A DNA stretch of 64,000 nucleotides. Origin: Roseitalea sp. MMSF_3546. Its GTDB lineage: Bacteria; Pseudomonadota; Alphaproteobacteria; Rhizobiales; Rhizobiaceae. The notes under the pieces were generated by a model. It searched no databases. It saw nothing but the letters and a program-made list of their open reading frames with translations, and was not told the DNA's origin. Positions 19,444-28,084 of the stretch are shown here, in pieces; position 1 is the first letter of the stretch; each line of letters starts with the position of its first letter. The DNA is taken from the NCBI RefSeq assembly GCF_030732865.1, contig NZ_JASHKB010000012.1, forward strand, positions 1 to 64,000, given 5' to 3'. The position numbers and the translations under genes were made by a program.

Positions 19444-20229
19444 CTACTGGACCAGGGCGAGCGCGCGGATCGGGCTGCCCGTACCGTTGACGATCTTCAG
19501 CGGCGCGGCGATCAGCACGGCGCCCTTGGGCGGAAGCTGGTCGAGATTGGCAAGGCTGGCCAGACCGTATTTGTTGGCCTTGTGCAGAAGGTTGTGGGCG
19601 GGGAAGGGCGGTTCCATGCCGCCGGCGCTGCCCGCATCGGTGCCGATGCATTGCGAGCCCCAGCCGATGATGCCCTTGGACAGAAGATACTCGATGCATT
19701 CGACCGTGGGTCCGGGCGAATGCGGGCCGTTCTCGTCCATGTTCAGGAACTCGGCCTCCGAATGGGCGCGCTTGTCCCAGTCGGTGCGCATGACGACCCA
19801 CTCGCCCTCGCCGATCTCGCCGTGCTCGGCCTCCCAGGCCTTCACATGGTCGGCGGTGAGCAGGAAGTCGGGGTCTTCGGCGGCCTCCCTGGAGCAGTCG
19901 ATGACATTGACCGGGCCGACGAAATTCTGCGGCGCGATCTTGTCGGTATAGCCGTCCTCGAAATCCTTGCCGGTGATCCAGTGATGGGGCGCGTCGAAAT
20001 GGGTGCCCGAATGCTCGCCGATCTTCAGCCAGTTCCACGCCCAGAACGGGCCGTCATTGTCGTATTCGGAAATCTTGTGGACCTCGATCTTGGGCGTGTC
20101 GACGGCCAGGTCCGGCGGCAGCTTGAGAAGCGGTGTGTCCGGTCCCAGCGCGCCGGACAGGTCGACGACCCGGACATCGCCCGACAGAAGGGCCGCTCCG
20201 AGCTTGGCGACGATGGACTGATCGTTCAT
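19444..20229 (-). CDS. Cyclase-family metal-dependent hydrolase (KynB-like)
   Basis: 261-aa protein of the cyclase/KynB superfamily. The metal-binding motif HSGTHFDAPHHW is at residues 73-84 (His73, His77, Asp79, His83 as likely ligands). Members include bacterial kynurenine formamidase, isatin hydrolase and polyketide-type cyclases. It is about 50 residues longer than typical KynB, so isatin-hydrolase-like or other ring-opening hydrolase activity is equally possible. It is the first gene of the leftward operon cyclase - flavoprotein - MarR - iorA - iorB. Confidence 0.88.
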   Translation of the reverse strand: MNDQSIVAKLGAALLSGDVRVVDLSGALGPDTPLLKLPPDLAVDTPKIEVHKISEYDNDGPFWAWNWLKIGEHSGTHFDAPHHWITGKDFEDGYTDKIAPQNFVGPVNVIDCSREAAEDPDFLLTADHVKAWEAEHGEIGEGEWVVMRTDWDKRAHSEAEFLNMDENGPHSPGPTVECIEYLLSKGIIGWGSQCIGTDAGSAGGMEPPFPAHNLLHKANKYGLASLANLDQLPPKGAVLIAAPLKIVNGTGSPIRALALVQ

Positions 20230-20432
20230 GCGTTTTCTCCTCCGCTGCCGGCCGATGTCCGGCGTTCAATGGTCCTGGTTCCGGGCCGGTGCCTGCGGGT
20301 CCCCCGAGATCCGGCCCCCGATGCCCGCGCGCCGACGCCCGGGTCGGACCGCGATTGCGCGATGGCTCAACAATACGCTAGACAAATAATCATGCGTTTG
20401 CAAATATCTTTCGAACGGGAGGCGATCCGATC
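20230..20432. promoter_or_regulatory. Divergent promoter region of the Ior/flavoprotein island
   Basis: 203 bp between the divergent cyclase and flavoprotein genes. Most is GC-rich, but 20369-20414 turns A/T-rich and contains the palindrome TTTGCAAA (20397-20404) next to ATAATCATGCG. This is where two promoters and a MarR operator would be expected. No confident -35/-10 pair could be assigned by eye. Confidence 0.5.
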
Positions 20433-22010
20433 GTGCAAAAATCCTACGATGCGGTCATCATCGGCGCCGGGCACAACAGCCTGGCCTGCGCGGCGCATCT
20501 TGCCGCCAAGGGCTGGTCGGTGGGCGTGTTCGAGCAGGCGTCGGTGCCCGGCGGGGCGGTCAAGACGCTGGAGCTGACCGAGCCCGGCTTCCGCCATGAC
20601 TGGGCGGCGATGAATGTCAGCCTCTTCGCGGGTTCGGCGTTTTTCAAGGCCTATTCGGAGGAACTGACGCGGCATGGGCTGGCCTTCGCGCCGGCGGAGA
20701 ACTGCTTTGCCAGCGTGTTCGAGGACGGCACATGGCTCGGGCTGGGCAATGACGCAGCGGCGAACATGGAGCGAATCGCCGCCTTCAGCGAGGCGGATGC
20801 CGCCGCCTGGAAGCGCCTGACCGACGGGTTTCCGGCACGGGCCGAGCACATCTTCGCGCTTCTTGGCAGCCCGATGAAATTGCATGTTTTTGCACGTTTC
20901 ATGCTTAAACTATTCATGAGGGCCGGGCATCGCGAGGCGATGTCGCTGGTGCGGTTCCTCCTGGCCTCGCCGCGCGCCTTCCTGACCGAGACCTTCGAGG
21001 ACGAGCGCGTGCGGGCGACGCTGGCCGCCTGGGGCATGCATCTGGATTTCGCGCCCGATATCGCCGGCGGTGCGTTGTTTCCGTACCTTGAGGGCATGGC
21101 CAACCAGTCCTTCGGCATGGTGCTCGGCCAGGGCGGGGCCGACACGGTGGTCAAGGCGCTCGTCGGCATGATCGAGGACAGGGGCGGGGCGGTCCATTGC
21201 GGCCAGCGCGTGGCGCGCATCGTCCGCAAGGGCGGGGCGGCGGTCGGCGTCGAACTGGAGGACGGCACGCGGATCGACGCGCAAAAGGCGGTGATCGCGG
21301 GCAGCGCGCCGTCGCGGCTCGTCGGGGATCTGCTCGAGGGCGGCTCGGGCGACAAGGCGTTCGATGCCGGCATGGCCGGTTTCCAGCATGCGCCGGGCAC
21401 GATGATGATCCATCTTGCGATGGACGACCTGCCCGACTGGTCGGCCGGCGAGGCGCTGAGATCGTACGCCTATGTGCACCTCGCGCCTTCGCTCGATCAG
21501 ATGGCGCGGGCCTATCAGGAGGCCCGGGCCGGCCTTTTGCCGAAGGCGCCGGTGATCGTCGCCGGCCAGCCGACCGCGGTCGACCCGTCCCGGGCGCCCG
21601 AAGGCAAGCATGTGATGTGGTTGCAGGTGCGCATGGCACCGGGCACCGTCAAGGGCGATGCGGCCGGCACGATCGAGGGCACGGACTGGGAGGCCATCAA
21701 GGGCCCGTTCGCCGAACGGGTGATCGACATCATCGAGGGCCACGCGCCGGGCCTGCGCGACAAGATCATCGCCAGGCGCATCGTCTCGCCCGAGGAACTG
21801 GAGGCCGACAATCCGAACCTTGTCGGCGGCGATCAGGTTTGCGGCAGCCACCATCTGACCCAGCACTTCTTCTTCCGGCCCGCCTATGGCCACGCCAACG
21901 GGGAGACGCCGATCACGAACCTGCACCTGACCGGCGCGGCGGTCTGGCCCGGCGCGGGGCTCGGCGCGGGCTCGGGCTATCTGCTCGGCCGCAGGCTGGC
22001 GGGAAACTGA
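20433..22010 (+). CDS. Phytoene desaturase-like FAD-dependent oxidoreductase (paralogue 2)
   Basis: 525 aa, GTG start at 20433 with GGGAGG upstream. The FAD fold VIIGAGHNSLACAAHLAAKG is at residues 8-27 and VPGGAVKTLEL follows. The C-terminal FAD site is WPGAGLGAGSGYLLGRRL. It is similar along its length to the divergent protein at 17860-19428, so the two may be successive enzymes or partners in a heteromer. It starts the rightward unit that continues into a dipeptide-type ABC importer 40 bp downstream. Substrate not recognised. Confidence 0.9.
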   Translation: MQKSYDAVIIGAGHNSLACAAHLAAKGWSVGVFEQASVPGGAVKTLELTEPGFRHDWAAMNVSLFAGSAFFKAYSEELTRHGLAFAPAENCFASVFEDGTWLGLGNDAAANMERIAAFSEADAAAWKRLTDGFPARAEHIFALLGSPMKLHVFARFMLKLFMRAGHREAMSLVRFLLASPRAFLTETFEDERVRATLAAWGMHLDFAPDIAGGALFPYLEGMANQSFGMVLGQGGADTVVKALVGMIEDRGGAVHCGQRVARIVRKGGAAVGVELEDGTRIDAQKAVIAGSAPSRLVGDLLEGGSGDKAFDAGMAGFQHAPGTMMIHLAMDDLPDWSAGEALRSYAYVHLAPSLDQMARAYQEARAGLLPKAPVIVAGQPTAVDPSRAPEGKHVMWLQVRMAPGTVKGDAAGTIEGTDWEAIKGPFAERVIDIIEGHAPGLRDKIIARRIVSPEELEADNPNLVGGDQVCGSHHLTQHFFFRPAYGHANGETPITNLHLTGAAVWPGAGLGAGSGYLLGRRLAGN

Positions 22011-22050
22011 CAACCATTGCGACACTGTCCAACCATTGGGAGGTAGCGAC

Positions 22051-23580
22051 ATGAATTCCATCACACGACGCACGGTACTCAAGGCGTCAAGCGCGCTGGC
22101 GGCGGCCGGCATGGTCGGCGTTCCGGCGCTGGCGCAGGAGATCGAGGAACTGGTGATCGCCTACAACGTCAACCTGCCGTCCTGGGATCCAACGGTCGGT
22201 CCGTCGGCGGTGAACCCGACGATCCAGGGGCTCTATCAGTCGGTTTTCGACATGTTCATCCATCAGAACCCGGATCTGAGCTTCGCGCCGGGGCTGATCA
22301 CCGACTGGGGCTGGAACGAGGATCGCAGCCAGATCTTCATGGATGTGCGCGAGGGCGTGACCTGGCACAATGGCGACCCGTTCACGGCCGAGGACGTGGC
22401 CTGGTCGCTCGAGCGTGCCGGCAATCCCGAAACGGGCAATCCGATCCAGTTCGTCTGGGGCACGATCGGCAACTTTTCCGTCGACGGCAATCGCGTGACG
22501 GCCGACGTGAAGCAGTTCGATCCGACCATCTTCAAGTGGATGGCGTTCCTGACCGGCTATGTGATGCCGAAGAAGTACTTTGAGGAAGTGGGCGCGGAGG
22601 GCTTCGAAGCCGCGCCCATCGGCACCGGCCCTTATATGGTCGACCGCTTCGAGCGCAACGCCTTCGTGCGGCTGAAGGCCAACGAGAACTACTGGAACGG
22701 CGCGCCCGAGTTCAAGACGGTCACGATCAAGTTCGTCACCGATTCGGCCTCGCGCGTCGCCGAGGTGGAATCGGGCAATTCGCACGTCACCCTCGAAATG
22801 CCCTATGAGGAGTATGACCGCCTCAAGGGTCGGGCGGGGCTGGCCGGCAGCGACCGGCCGATCTCCGATATCGGCATGATCTTCATCAACGACGTCGACG
22901 TCATGCTCGATCCCAATGTGCGCAAGGCCATGGCCCATGCCATCGACAAGCCGCTGATCGTCGAGCGCCTGCTGTCGGGATACGGCGTGCCGATCGACAC
23001 GCTGCAGACGCCCGAATATGTCGCCTTCGACCCGTCGATCACCGTCGAGCACAATCCCGACAAGGCACGGGAACTGCTCGCCGCATCCGGCTATTCGCCC
23101 GACAATCCGGTGCGCTTCACCATCCAGACCACGCGCGGCTTCAAGCCCAAGGACTATGAGATCATCCAGGCGATCGTCGGGCTGTGGCGGCAGGTCGGCA
23201 TCAAGGCGGAAATCGAGGTCTACGAGATCGCCAAGCATTTCGAGCTGCGCGCCGCCGACCAGCTCGCCCCGGCCGCCTTCTACAATTGGGGCAATGCGGT
23301 GGGCGATCCGACGACCTCGACCGGCTTTGCCATGTTCGGCCCGTCGCCGCACTCGGTGTGGGACGGCGAGGAACTGGTCAACAAGATCGCCCCGCTGTGG
23401 GGTGAAGCGGACGAGGACAAGCGCATCCAGGGCTGGAAGGACGTCGACCGGTTCGTCGCCGAGAACGCGCTGGTGATCCCGCTGATGCAGTATGTCCAGC
23501 CGATTCTGCACTCGGACCAGGTCAAGGTCGTCCAGCACGCCTCCGGCGCGCTGCTGCCGCATCTGATGACGCGCGCCTGA
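22051..23580 (+). CDS. Family 5 ABC transporter substrate-binding protein (peptide/opine type)
   Basis: 509 aa from the ATG at 22051, which has GGGAGG upstream. A twin-arginine-like signal (RRTVLKASSALAAAG ... ALAQ) suggests folded export. The mature part shows the SBP_bac_5 pattern: VTWHNGDPFTAEDVAWSLER and GTGPYMVDRFERN. It delivers substrate to the permeases and ATPases that follow. Family 5 proteins bind peptides, opines, nickel or aromatic conjugates; the neighbouring flavoproteins and IorAB point to an organic substrate. Confidence 0.93.
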   Translation: MNSITRRTVLKASSALAAAGMVGVPALAQEIEELVIAYNVNLPSWDPTVGPSAVNPTIQGLYQSVFDMFIHQNPDLSFAPGLITDWGWNEDRSQIFMDVREGVTWHNGDPFTAEDVAWSLERAGNPETGNPIQFVWGTIGNFSVDGNRVTADVKQFDPTIFKWMAFLTGYVMPKKYFEEVGAEGFEAAPIGTGPYMVDRFERNAFVRLKANENYWNGAPEFKTVTIKFVTDSASRVAEVESGNSHVTLEMPYEEYDRLKGRAGLAGSDRPISDIGMIFINDVDVMLDPNVRKAMAHAIDKPLIVERLLSGYGVPIDTLQTPEYVAFDPSITVEHNPDKARELLAASGYSPDNPVRFTIQTTRGFKPKDYEIIQAIVGLWRQVGIKAEIEVYEIAKHFELRAADQLAPAAFYNWGNAVGDPTTSTGFAMFGPSPHSVWDGEELVNKIAPLWGEADEDKRIQGWKDVDRFVAENALVIPLMQYVQPILHSDQVKVVQHASGALLPHLMTRA

Positions 23581-23596
23581 TTGCGCGGGTATGAAA

Positions 23597-23625
23597 GGGA
23601 CCGCCGCCGGACTGGCGGCGGTTCC
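23597..23625 (+). other. Intercistronic stem-loop after the binding protein gene
   Basis: A 12-bp GC-rich stem (23597-23608 with 23614-23625, one G-U pair) and a 5-base loop, 17 bases after the stop of the binding protein and before the permease start. No U-run follows. It resembles stem-loops that protect the binding-protein part of importer mRNAs. Confidence 0.65.
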
Positions 23626-23646
23626 GTGCTGTCGGGGTCGCTTTCG

Positions 23647-24657
23647 GTGCTCTTGCTGAGAATAGTCCTGGGCCGTCTGGCCACCATGGCGATCACGCTG
23701 TTCGGCGTGGCGGTGATCGTGTTCGTGGTCATCCGCGTGGTGCCGGGCAATCCGGTCGCCATGATGCTGCCGCCGGGGGCGACCGAGGCCGATATCGCCC
23801 GCCTCAATGCGCTGTATGGGCTCGACAAGTCGATCCCCGAGCAGTTCGTCATCTGGCTGGGCGGCGTGGTGCAGGGCGATTTCGGCACGTCGATATCGAC
23901 GCGCCAGCCGGTGCTCGACCTGGTGCTCGGGCGCCTGCCGGCGACGCTCGAACTGTCCATCTTCGCGCTGGTGCTGGCCGTGATCATCGGCGGGGTGATG
24001 GCGCTGACCGGCACGCGCTTTCGCGGAACGCGCACCGAGGGTGCCGTGGACGTGGCCAACGGGGTCGGGCTGTCGGTGCCCGATTTCCTGTGGGGGCTGG
24101 TCTTCATCCTTCTGTTCGGCGTGCTCTGGCCGATCTTTCACATTTCCGGACGCATCTCGCCGGCGCTCGATCTGCCCTTCGTGACGCAGTTCTACGTCTT
24201 CGAGAGCATCGTGCGGCTGCGTTTCGATCTGTGGTGGGATCTTCTGACCCACATGTTCATGCCGGCCCTGGCGCTGGCGATCCCGCTGGCGGCGATCATC
24301 AGCCAGCTTCTCAAGCAGTCGCTGAAGGAGACCATGCATCTCGATTATGTCGTGCTGGCGCGCACCAAGGGCTATGGCGAGAACCGCGTCATCGTCGGCG
24401 AGGCGCTGCGCAATGCCGTGCTGCCGACGCTGACGCTGATCGGCGTGCAGTTCACCTTCCTGATCGGCGGCACCGTGATCATCGAGCGGCTGTTTTCCTA
24501 TGAGGGGCTCGGCAACATGGCGATCGACGCGGTGATCAATCGCGACCTGCCGCTGATCCAGGGCATCGTGATCGTATTCGCGCTCATCTTCACCGTGGTC
24601 AATCTGATCGTCGACATGCTCTATGCCGTCCTCAACCCCCGGCTGCGCCATGCTTGA
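23647..24657 (+). CDS. Peptide-type ABC transporter permease (DppB-like)
   Basis: Permease of about 336 aa. The frame is open from 23581, but that part spans the hairpin; I favour the GTG at 23647 (GTG 23626 and TTG 23653 are alternatives). It has six membrane segments. The N-terminal motif VVPGNPVAMMLPPGAT and the EAA loop LARTKGYGENRVIVGEALRNA are DppB features. It overlaps the next permease by 8 bp. Confidence 0.9.
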   Translation: MLLLRIVLGRLATMAITLFGVAVIVFVVIRVVPGNPVAMMLPPGATEADIARLNALYGLDKSIPEQFVIWLGGVVQGDFGTSISTRQPVLDLVLGRLPATLELSIFALVLAVIIGGVMALTGTRFRGTRTEGAVDVANGVGLSVPDFLWGLVFILLFGVLWPIFHISGRISPALDLPFVTQFYVFESIVRLRFDLWWDLLTHMFMPALALAIPLAAIISQLLKQSLKETMHLDYVVLARTKGYGENRVIVGEALRNAVLPTLTLIGVQFTFLIGGTVIIERLFSYEGLGNMAIDAVINRDLPLIQGIVIVFALIFTVVNLIVDMLYAVLNPRLRHA

Positions 24658-25501
24658 CGGGCGCGCCGCGGTGCGCCGGCGCATCAATGCGCGGCTGTGG
24701 CTTTCGGGCGGCTGGCTGGCGCTGCTGGCGATCGTCGCGCTGCTTGCGCCCTGGCTCGCGCCCAAGGACCCGCTCGCCCAGGACCTGTTCGCCGCGCGGC
24801 TGCCGCCGTTCTGGATGGCCGGCGCCGAGCCGGGCTTCTGGCTGGGCACGGACAGCCTGGGCCGCGACGTCCTCTCGCGCATCATGCATGGCGCGCGCAT
24901 CGCGCTGGCCGTGGCGCTGGTCGCCGGAATCGCCACCTGCCTGATCGGCTCGGCGCTGGGGCTGGTCGCCGGCTTCATGCGCGGCTGGGCCGACCGCATC
25001 ATCTCGCGGCTCGTCGATATCTGGATGGCGTTCCCGCCGGTGCTGTTCGCGATCCTTCTGATCGCCGTGCTCGGCACGGGGCTGCATTCGATCATCATCG
25101 CCATCGTCGTCATCGACTGGACGCGCTTTTGCCGGGTCGTGCGCGCCGAGGCGCTCAACCAGTCCGCCATGGACTATGTGGCGAGCGCCAAGGTCGCAGG
25201 GCGCACGCGGCTGTCGATCATGGTGCGCGAAATCCTGCCCAACGTGCTGCCGACCATCGTCGCGCTGGTGACGCTGGAGATGGGCATCGCCGTGATCGTC
25301 GAGGCGATCCTGTCCTTCGTGAACCTGTCGATTTCCACCGACGCGCCGACCTGGGGCGGCATGATCGCCGAGGGGCGGATCTCCATCCATCAGGCCTGGT
25401 GGGTGCTGGTCTTCCCGCTCGTCACGCTGTTTCTGACGGTCCTGTCCTTCAGCCAGTTCGGCGAGGGGCTCAAGGACCATTTCGACCCGGTGCTGCGATG
25501 A
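24650..25501 (+). CDS. Peptide-type ABC transporter permease (DppC-like)
   Basis: 283 aa starting at the ATG at 24650 inside the previous gene's end. DppC features are LGTDSLGRDVLSRIMHGARIAL and the EAA loop SAKVAGRTRLSIMVREILPN. About six membrane segments are visible. Its stop overlaps the ATPase start (ATGA). It forms the pore with the DppB-like protein. Confidence 0.92.
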   Translation: MLDGRAAVRRRINARLWLSGGWLALLAIVALLAPWLAPKDPLAQDLFAARLPPFWMAGAEPGFWLGTDSLGRDVLSRIMHGARIALAVALVAGIATCLIGSALGLVAGFMRGWADRIISRLVDIWMAFPPVLFAILLIAVLGTGLHSIIIAIVVIDWTRFCRVVRAEALNQSAMDYVASAKVAGRTRLSIMVREILPNVLPTIVALVTLEMGIAVIVEAILSFVNLSISTDAPTWGGMIAEGRISIHQAWWVLVFPLVTLFLTVLSFSQFGEGLKDHFDPVLR

Positions 25502-26376
25502 GCGCGTTCCTTGAGATCGAGGGGCTGAGCGCCGTTCTCGCGGGCACCGGCGCGCGGCTGCTGCGCTCGGTCTCGCTTGCCGTCGATACCGGCGAGGTGC
25601 GCGGGCTGGTCGGCGAGAGCGGAGCGGGCAAGTCGATGATCGGCAAGGCCGTGCTCGGCATCCTGCCCAAGGCGGTGCGCGTCGCCGAGGGCGCGATCCG
25701 GCTCGACGGCCACGATCTTCTGGCGATGCGGCCGGCCGACCGGCGCCGGCTGATCGGCTCTGTCGCCGCGCTGATCCCGCAAGACCCGCTGACCGCGCTC
25801 AATCCGTCCAAGCGCATCGGCCCGCAGATCACCGACCGGCTGGTCGACATACTGGGCTGGGGCAAGGCGGACGCGCAGGCGCGGGCGCTCGAACTTCTGG
25901 GCGAGGTGCACATCGAAGATCCAGAACGGGTGATCGGCCGCTATCCGCACGAATTGTCGGGCGGCATGCGCCAGCGCATCCTGATCGCCTCGGCCTTTGC
26001 CGCCGAACCGCGCCTGATCATCGCCGACGAGCCGACCACCGCGCTCGACGTCACCGTGCAGAAACAGATCCTCAAGCTGATCGGCGAGATGCAGGCCCAT
26101 CACGGCACCGCGCTCGTGTTCGTCACGCATGATCTGGGCGTCGTTTCCAAGGTGTGCCAGAGCCTGAGCGTGCTCTATGCGGGCAAGGTGGTCGAGGACG
26201 CGCGCGTCGCCGACTTCTTCGCGGCGCCCCGGCACGCCTATTCGCGCGCGCTGCTGGCGGCGACGCCCAAATACACCGATCCGGCCGCCTCGCTGCAACC
26301 GGTCGATCCGTCGGTGATCGAGGCGGTCACTGCCGAAGTCGCCGTCGCCGACCGGGAGTGGATTCATGGCCGGTAA
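25498..26376 (+). CDS. Peptide-type ABC transporter ATPase (DppD-like)
   Basis: 292 aa. Walker A is GESGAGKSM (Met in place of the last Thr), the Q-loop is [11 protein letters not shown], the signature LSGGMRQR, Walker [13 protein letters not shown] and the switch VTHDLG. The usual C-terminal cysteine-rich zone of DppD/OppD is absent; the protein stops soon after SRALLAATP. It overlaps the next ATPase gene by 11 bp. Confidence 0.92.
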   Translation: MSAFLEIEGLSAVLAGTGARLLRSVSLAVDTGEVRGLVGESGAGKSMIGKAVLGILPKAVRVAEGAIRLDGHDLLAMRPADRRRLIGSVAALIPQDPLTALNPSKRIGPQITDRLVDILGWGKADAQARALELLGEVHIEDPERVIGRYPHELSGGMRQRILIASAFAAEPRLIIADEPTTALDVTVQKQILKLIGEMQAHHGTALVFVTHDLGVVSKVCQSLSVLYAGKVVEDARVADFFAAPRHAYSRALLAATPKYTDPAASLQPVDPSVIEAVTAEVAVADREWIHGR

Positions 26377-27202
26377 CGGGTCCGCCACGAACGCGCCGGG
26401 CCACCTCCCGCTCTACCAGGTGCGCGGGCTGAAGGTGGCGCTGCCCGATCTTGCCGCAAAACCGCTGTTCGGCCCGCCGCCGCGCATCGACATCCTGACC
26501 GGGCTCGATTTCGACATCGAACAGGGAACGGCGCTCGGCATTGTCGGCGGGTCGGGCTCGGGCAAGTCGACGCTGGGGCGGGCGCTGCTGCGGCTCATCG
26601 AGCCCACGGGCGGGACGATCCGCTTTGCCGGCACGGACATCACCCATCTGGACGAGACCGGGCTGAGGCCGCTGCGCAAGCGGTTCCATATGATCTTCCA
26701 GGATCCGATGTCCTCGCTCAATCCGCGCCGACGGGTCGGGGCGATCATCGCCGATCCATTGCATCTGCACGGGTTCGACCGGGTGCGCGAGCGGGTGGGC
26801 GAGGCGCTCGACCATGTCGGGCTCGGCCGGGCATTCGCCGCGCGCTATCCGCACGAACTGTCCGGCGGCCAGCGCCAGCGCGTGGGCATCGCCCGGGCGA
26901 TCGCGCTGGAGCCGGAATTCATCCTGGCCGACGAGATCGTCTCGGGGCTCGATGTGTCCTCGCAGGCACAGGTGCTCAACCTGCTCGAAAGGCTGGTCGC
27001 CGAACTGGGCCTGACGCTCGCCTTCATCAGCCACGACCTGTCGGTGATCCGGCGGCTGTGCAGCGAGGTGATGGTGCTGCACCGCGGACAGATCGTCGAG
27101 CATGCGCCGGTGGGCGAGGTCTTCGCCGAGCCCAGGGCCGCCTATACGCGGCAATTGCTCGACGCGATCCCGCTGCCCGACCCGGACCAGCCGGGCTGGT
27201 AG
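26366..27202 (+). CDS. Peptide-type ABC transporter ATPase (DppF-like)
   Basis: 278 aa. Walker A GGSGSGKST, Q-loop IFQDPMSSLNPR, signature LSGGQRQR, Walker B FILADEIVSGLD (Ile where Pro is usual) and switch ISHDLS. An N-terminal insert before Walker A (LAAKPLFGPPPRID) is common in DppF. It completes the importer of the flavoprotein unit. The convergent GntR gene begins 4 bp after the stop. Confidence 0.93.
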   Translation: MAGNGSATNAPGHLPLYQVRGLKVALPDLAAKPLFGPPPRIDILTGLDFDIEQGTALGIVGGSGSGKSTLGRALLRLIEPTGGTIRFAGTDITHLDETGLRPLRKRFHMIFQDPMSSLNPRRRVGAIIADPLHLHGFDRVRERVGEALDHVGLGRAFAARYPHELSGGQRQRVGIARAIALEPEFILADEIVSGLDVSSQAQVLNLLERLVAELGLTLAFISHDLSVIRRLCSEVMVLHRGQIVEHAPVGEVFAEPRAAYTRQLLDAIPLPDPDQPGW

Positions 27203-27206
27203 CGCG

Positions 27207-27863
27207 CTATCGGCCGTCCGTGGCGCGCGACAGCGCCCGGTAGCTCTGTTCGGCCTGTATGACGAAGACGAGCATGCGCTTTTCGGCGCCCAGCACGTCG
27301 CGGGCGCGGAACAGGTCGAGCAGTTCGTTCTGCCCGTCGGCAACGATCTGCTGGACGCGCCGATCGTGCATGGTCACCATGCGCACGGTCTGCACATGGC
27401 TGAGATAGCGCCGCACCGCGCTTTGCATCTCGCGGTTGGGCACGGCCGAGATCCAGCCATTGCGGAAGGCCTCGCTCGCCCGGTACAGCGCCTGGTAGTC
27501 GCCATCGTCGATGGCGGCCTGCGCGTCGGCGGCGTGCCGCTCGAGCGCCGTGATCTGGCCGGGATCCAGCGACTGCGCCGCCCAGGCGGCGGCGCGCGGG
27601 TCGAGCAGGCGGCGGACCTCGAAAATCTCCAGAACCGTCTCGTGCGAAAGATTGGGCAGGGTGAACCCGCGGGTCGTCGCGGTCAGATAGCCTTCATGGG
27701 CGAGCCGCATCAGCGCGTCGCGCACCGGCATGCGGGAGACGCCCAGCTCGGCGGCGATGGTCGTGTCGACGAGCCGATCACGGCGCGCGATCGCCCCGTT
27801 GCGGATGCGCTCGAGGTAGTCCTCATAGATGCGATCGCGATGGCTCTTGCGCGGCTGCGCCAT
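27207..27863 (-). CDS. GntR-family (FCD subfamily) transcriptional regulator
   Basis: 218 aa from the ATG at 27863 (a TTG at 27887 would add eight residues). The N-terminal winged helix includes ELGVSRMPVRDALMRLAHEG; the C-terminal FCD ligand domain includes EVRRLLDPRAAAWAAQSL and SHVQTVRMVTMHDRRVQQI, with histidines at the usual metal positions. It is divergent from the amino-acid-type binding protein gene. The intergenic region carries two GTATAC palindromes of the kind FCD regulators bind, so autoregulation and control of the 28085-34852 genes are likely. Confidence 0.92.
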   Translation of the reverse strand: MAQPRKSHRDRIYEDYLERIRNGAIARRDRLVDTTIAAELGVSRMPVRDALMRLAHEGYLTATTRGFTLPNLSHETVLEIFEVRRLLDPRAAAWAAQSLDPGQITALERHAADAQAAIDDGDYQALYRASEAFRNGWISAVPNREMQSAVRRYLSHVQTVRMVTMHDRRVQQIVADGQNELLDLFRARDVLGAEKRMLVFVIQAEQSYRALSRATDGR

Positions 27864-28084
27864 GGTGGTAAATCCGGAGACGGCCAAAACAGTATACGAC
27901 TAATCCCGGCGATGGGCCGCTTGCAAGCCGGTTTGTCGGCTCAATTATATGCAAATGGATGTTTCAGGCTTAAAATAGGCTTGAAAAAGTATACAGATTG
28001 TGGGAGCGTTGCCGCGCCGGATGCGATGCCTCGGCGCCGCGCCGGAAACGACTGAGATTGTGACGGGAGCATTCGGGAGGAACC
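27864..28084. promoter_or_regulatory. Divergent regulatory region with two GTATAC motifs
   Basis: A/T-rich island in a GC-rich window. The hexanucleotide palindrome GTATAC occurs at 27892-27897 and 27989-27994, 97 bp apart, each beside one of the divergent genes. TNGTATACNA-type sites are typical of FCD-GntR regulators. GGGAGG precedes the downstream start. The pairing and position suggest operators for the GntR protein; not tested. Confidence 0.6.

Noticed and set aside
22087-25170. 1027-codon open frame on the minus strand
   Set aside because: It lies opposite a well-supported binding protein and two permeases; high G+C gives long antisense frames. Its product is Arg/Asp/His-rich with no family motif.
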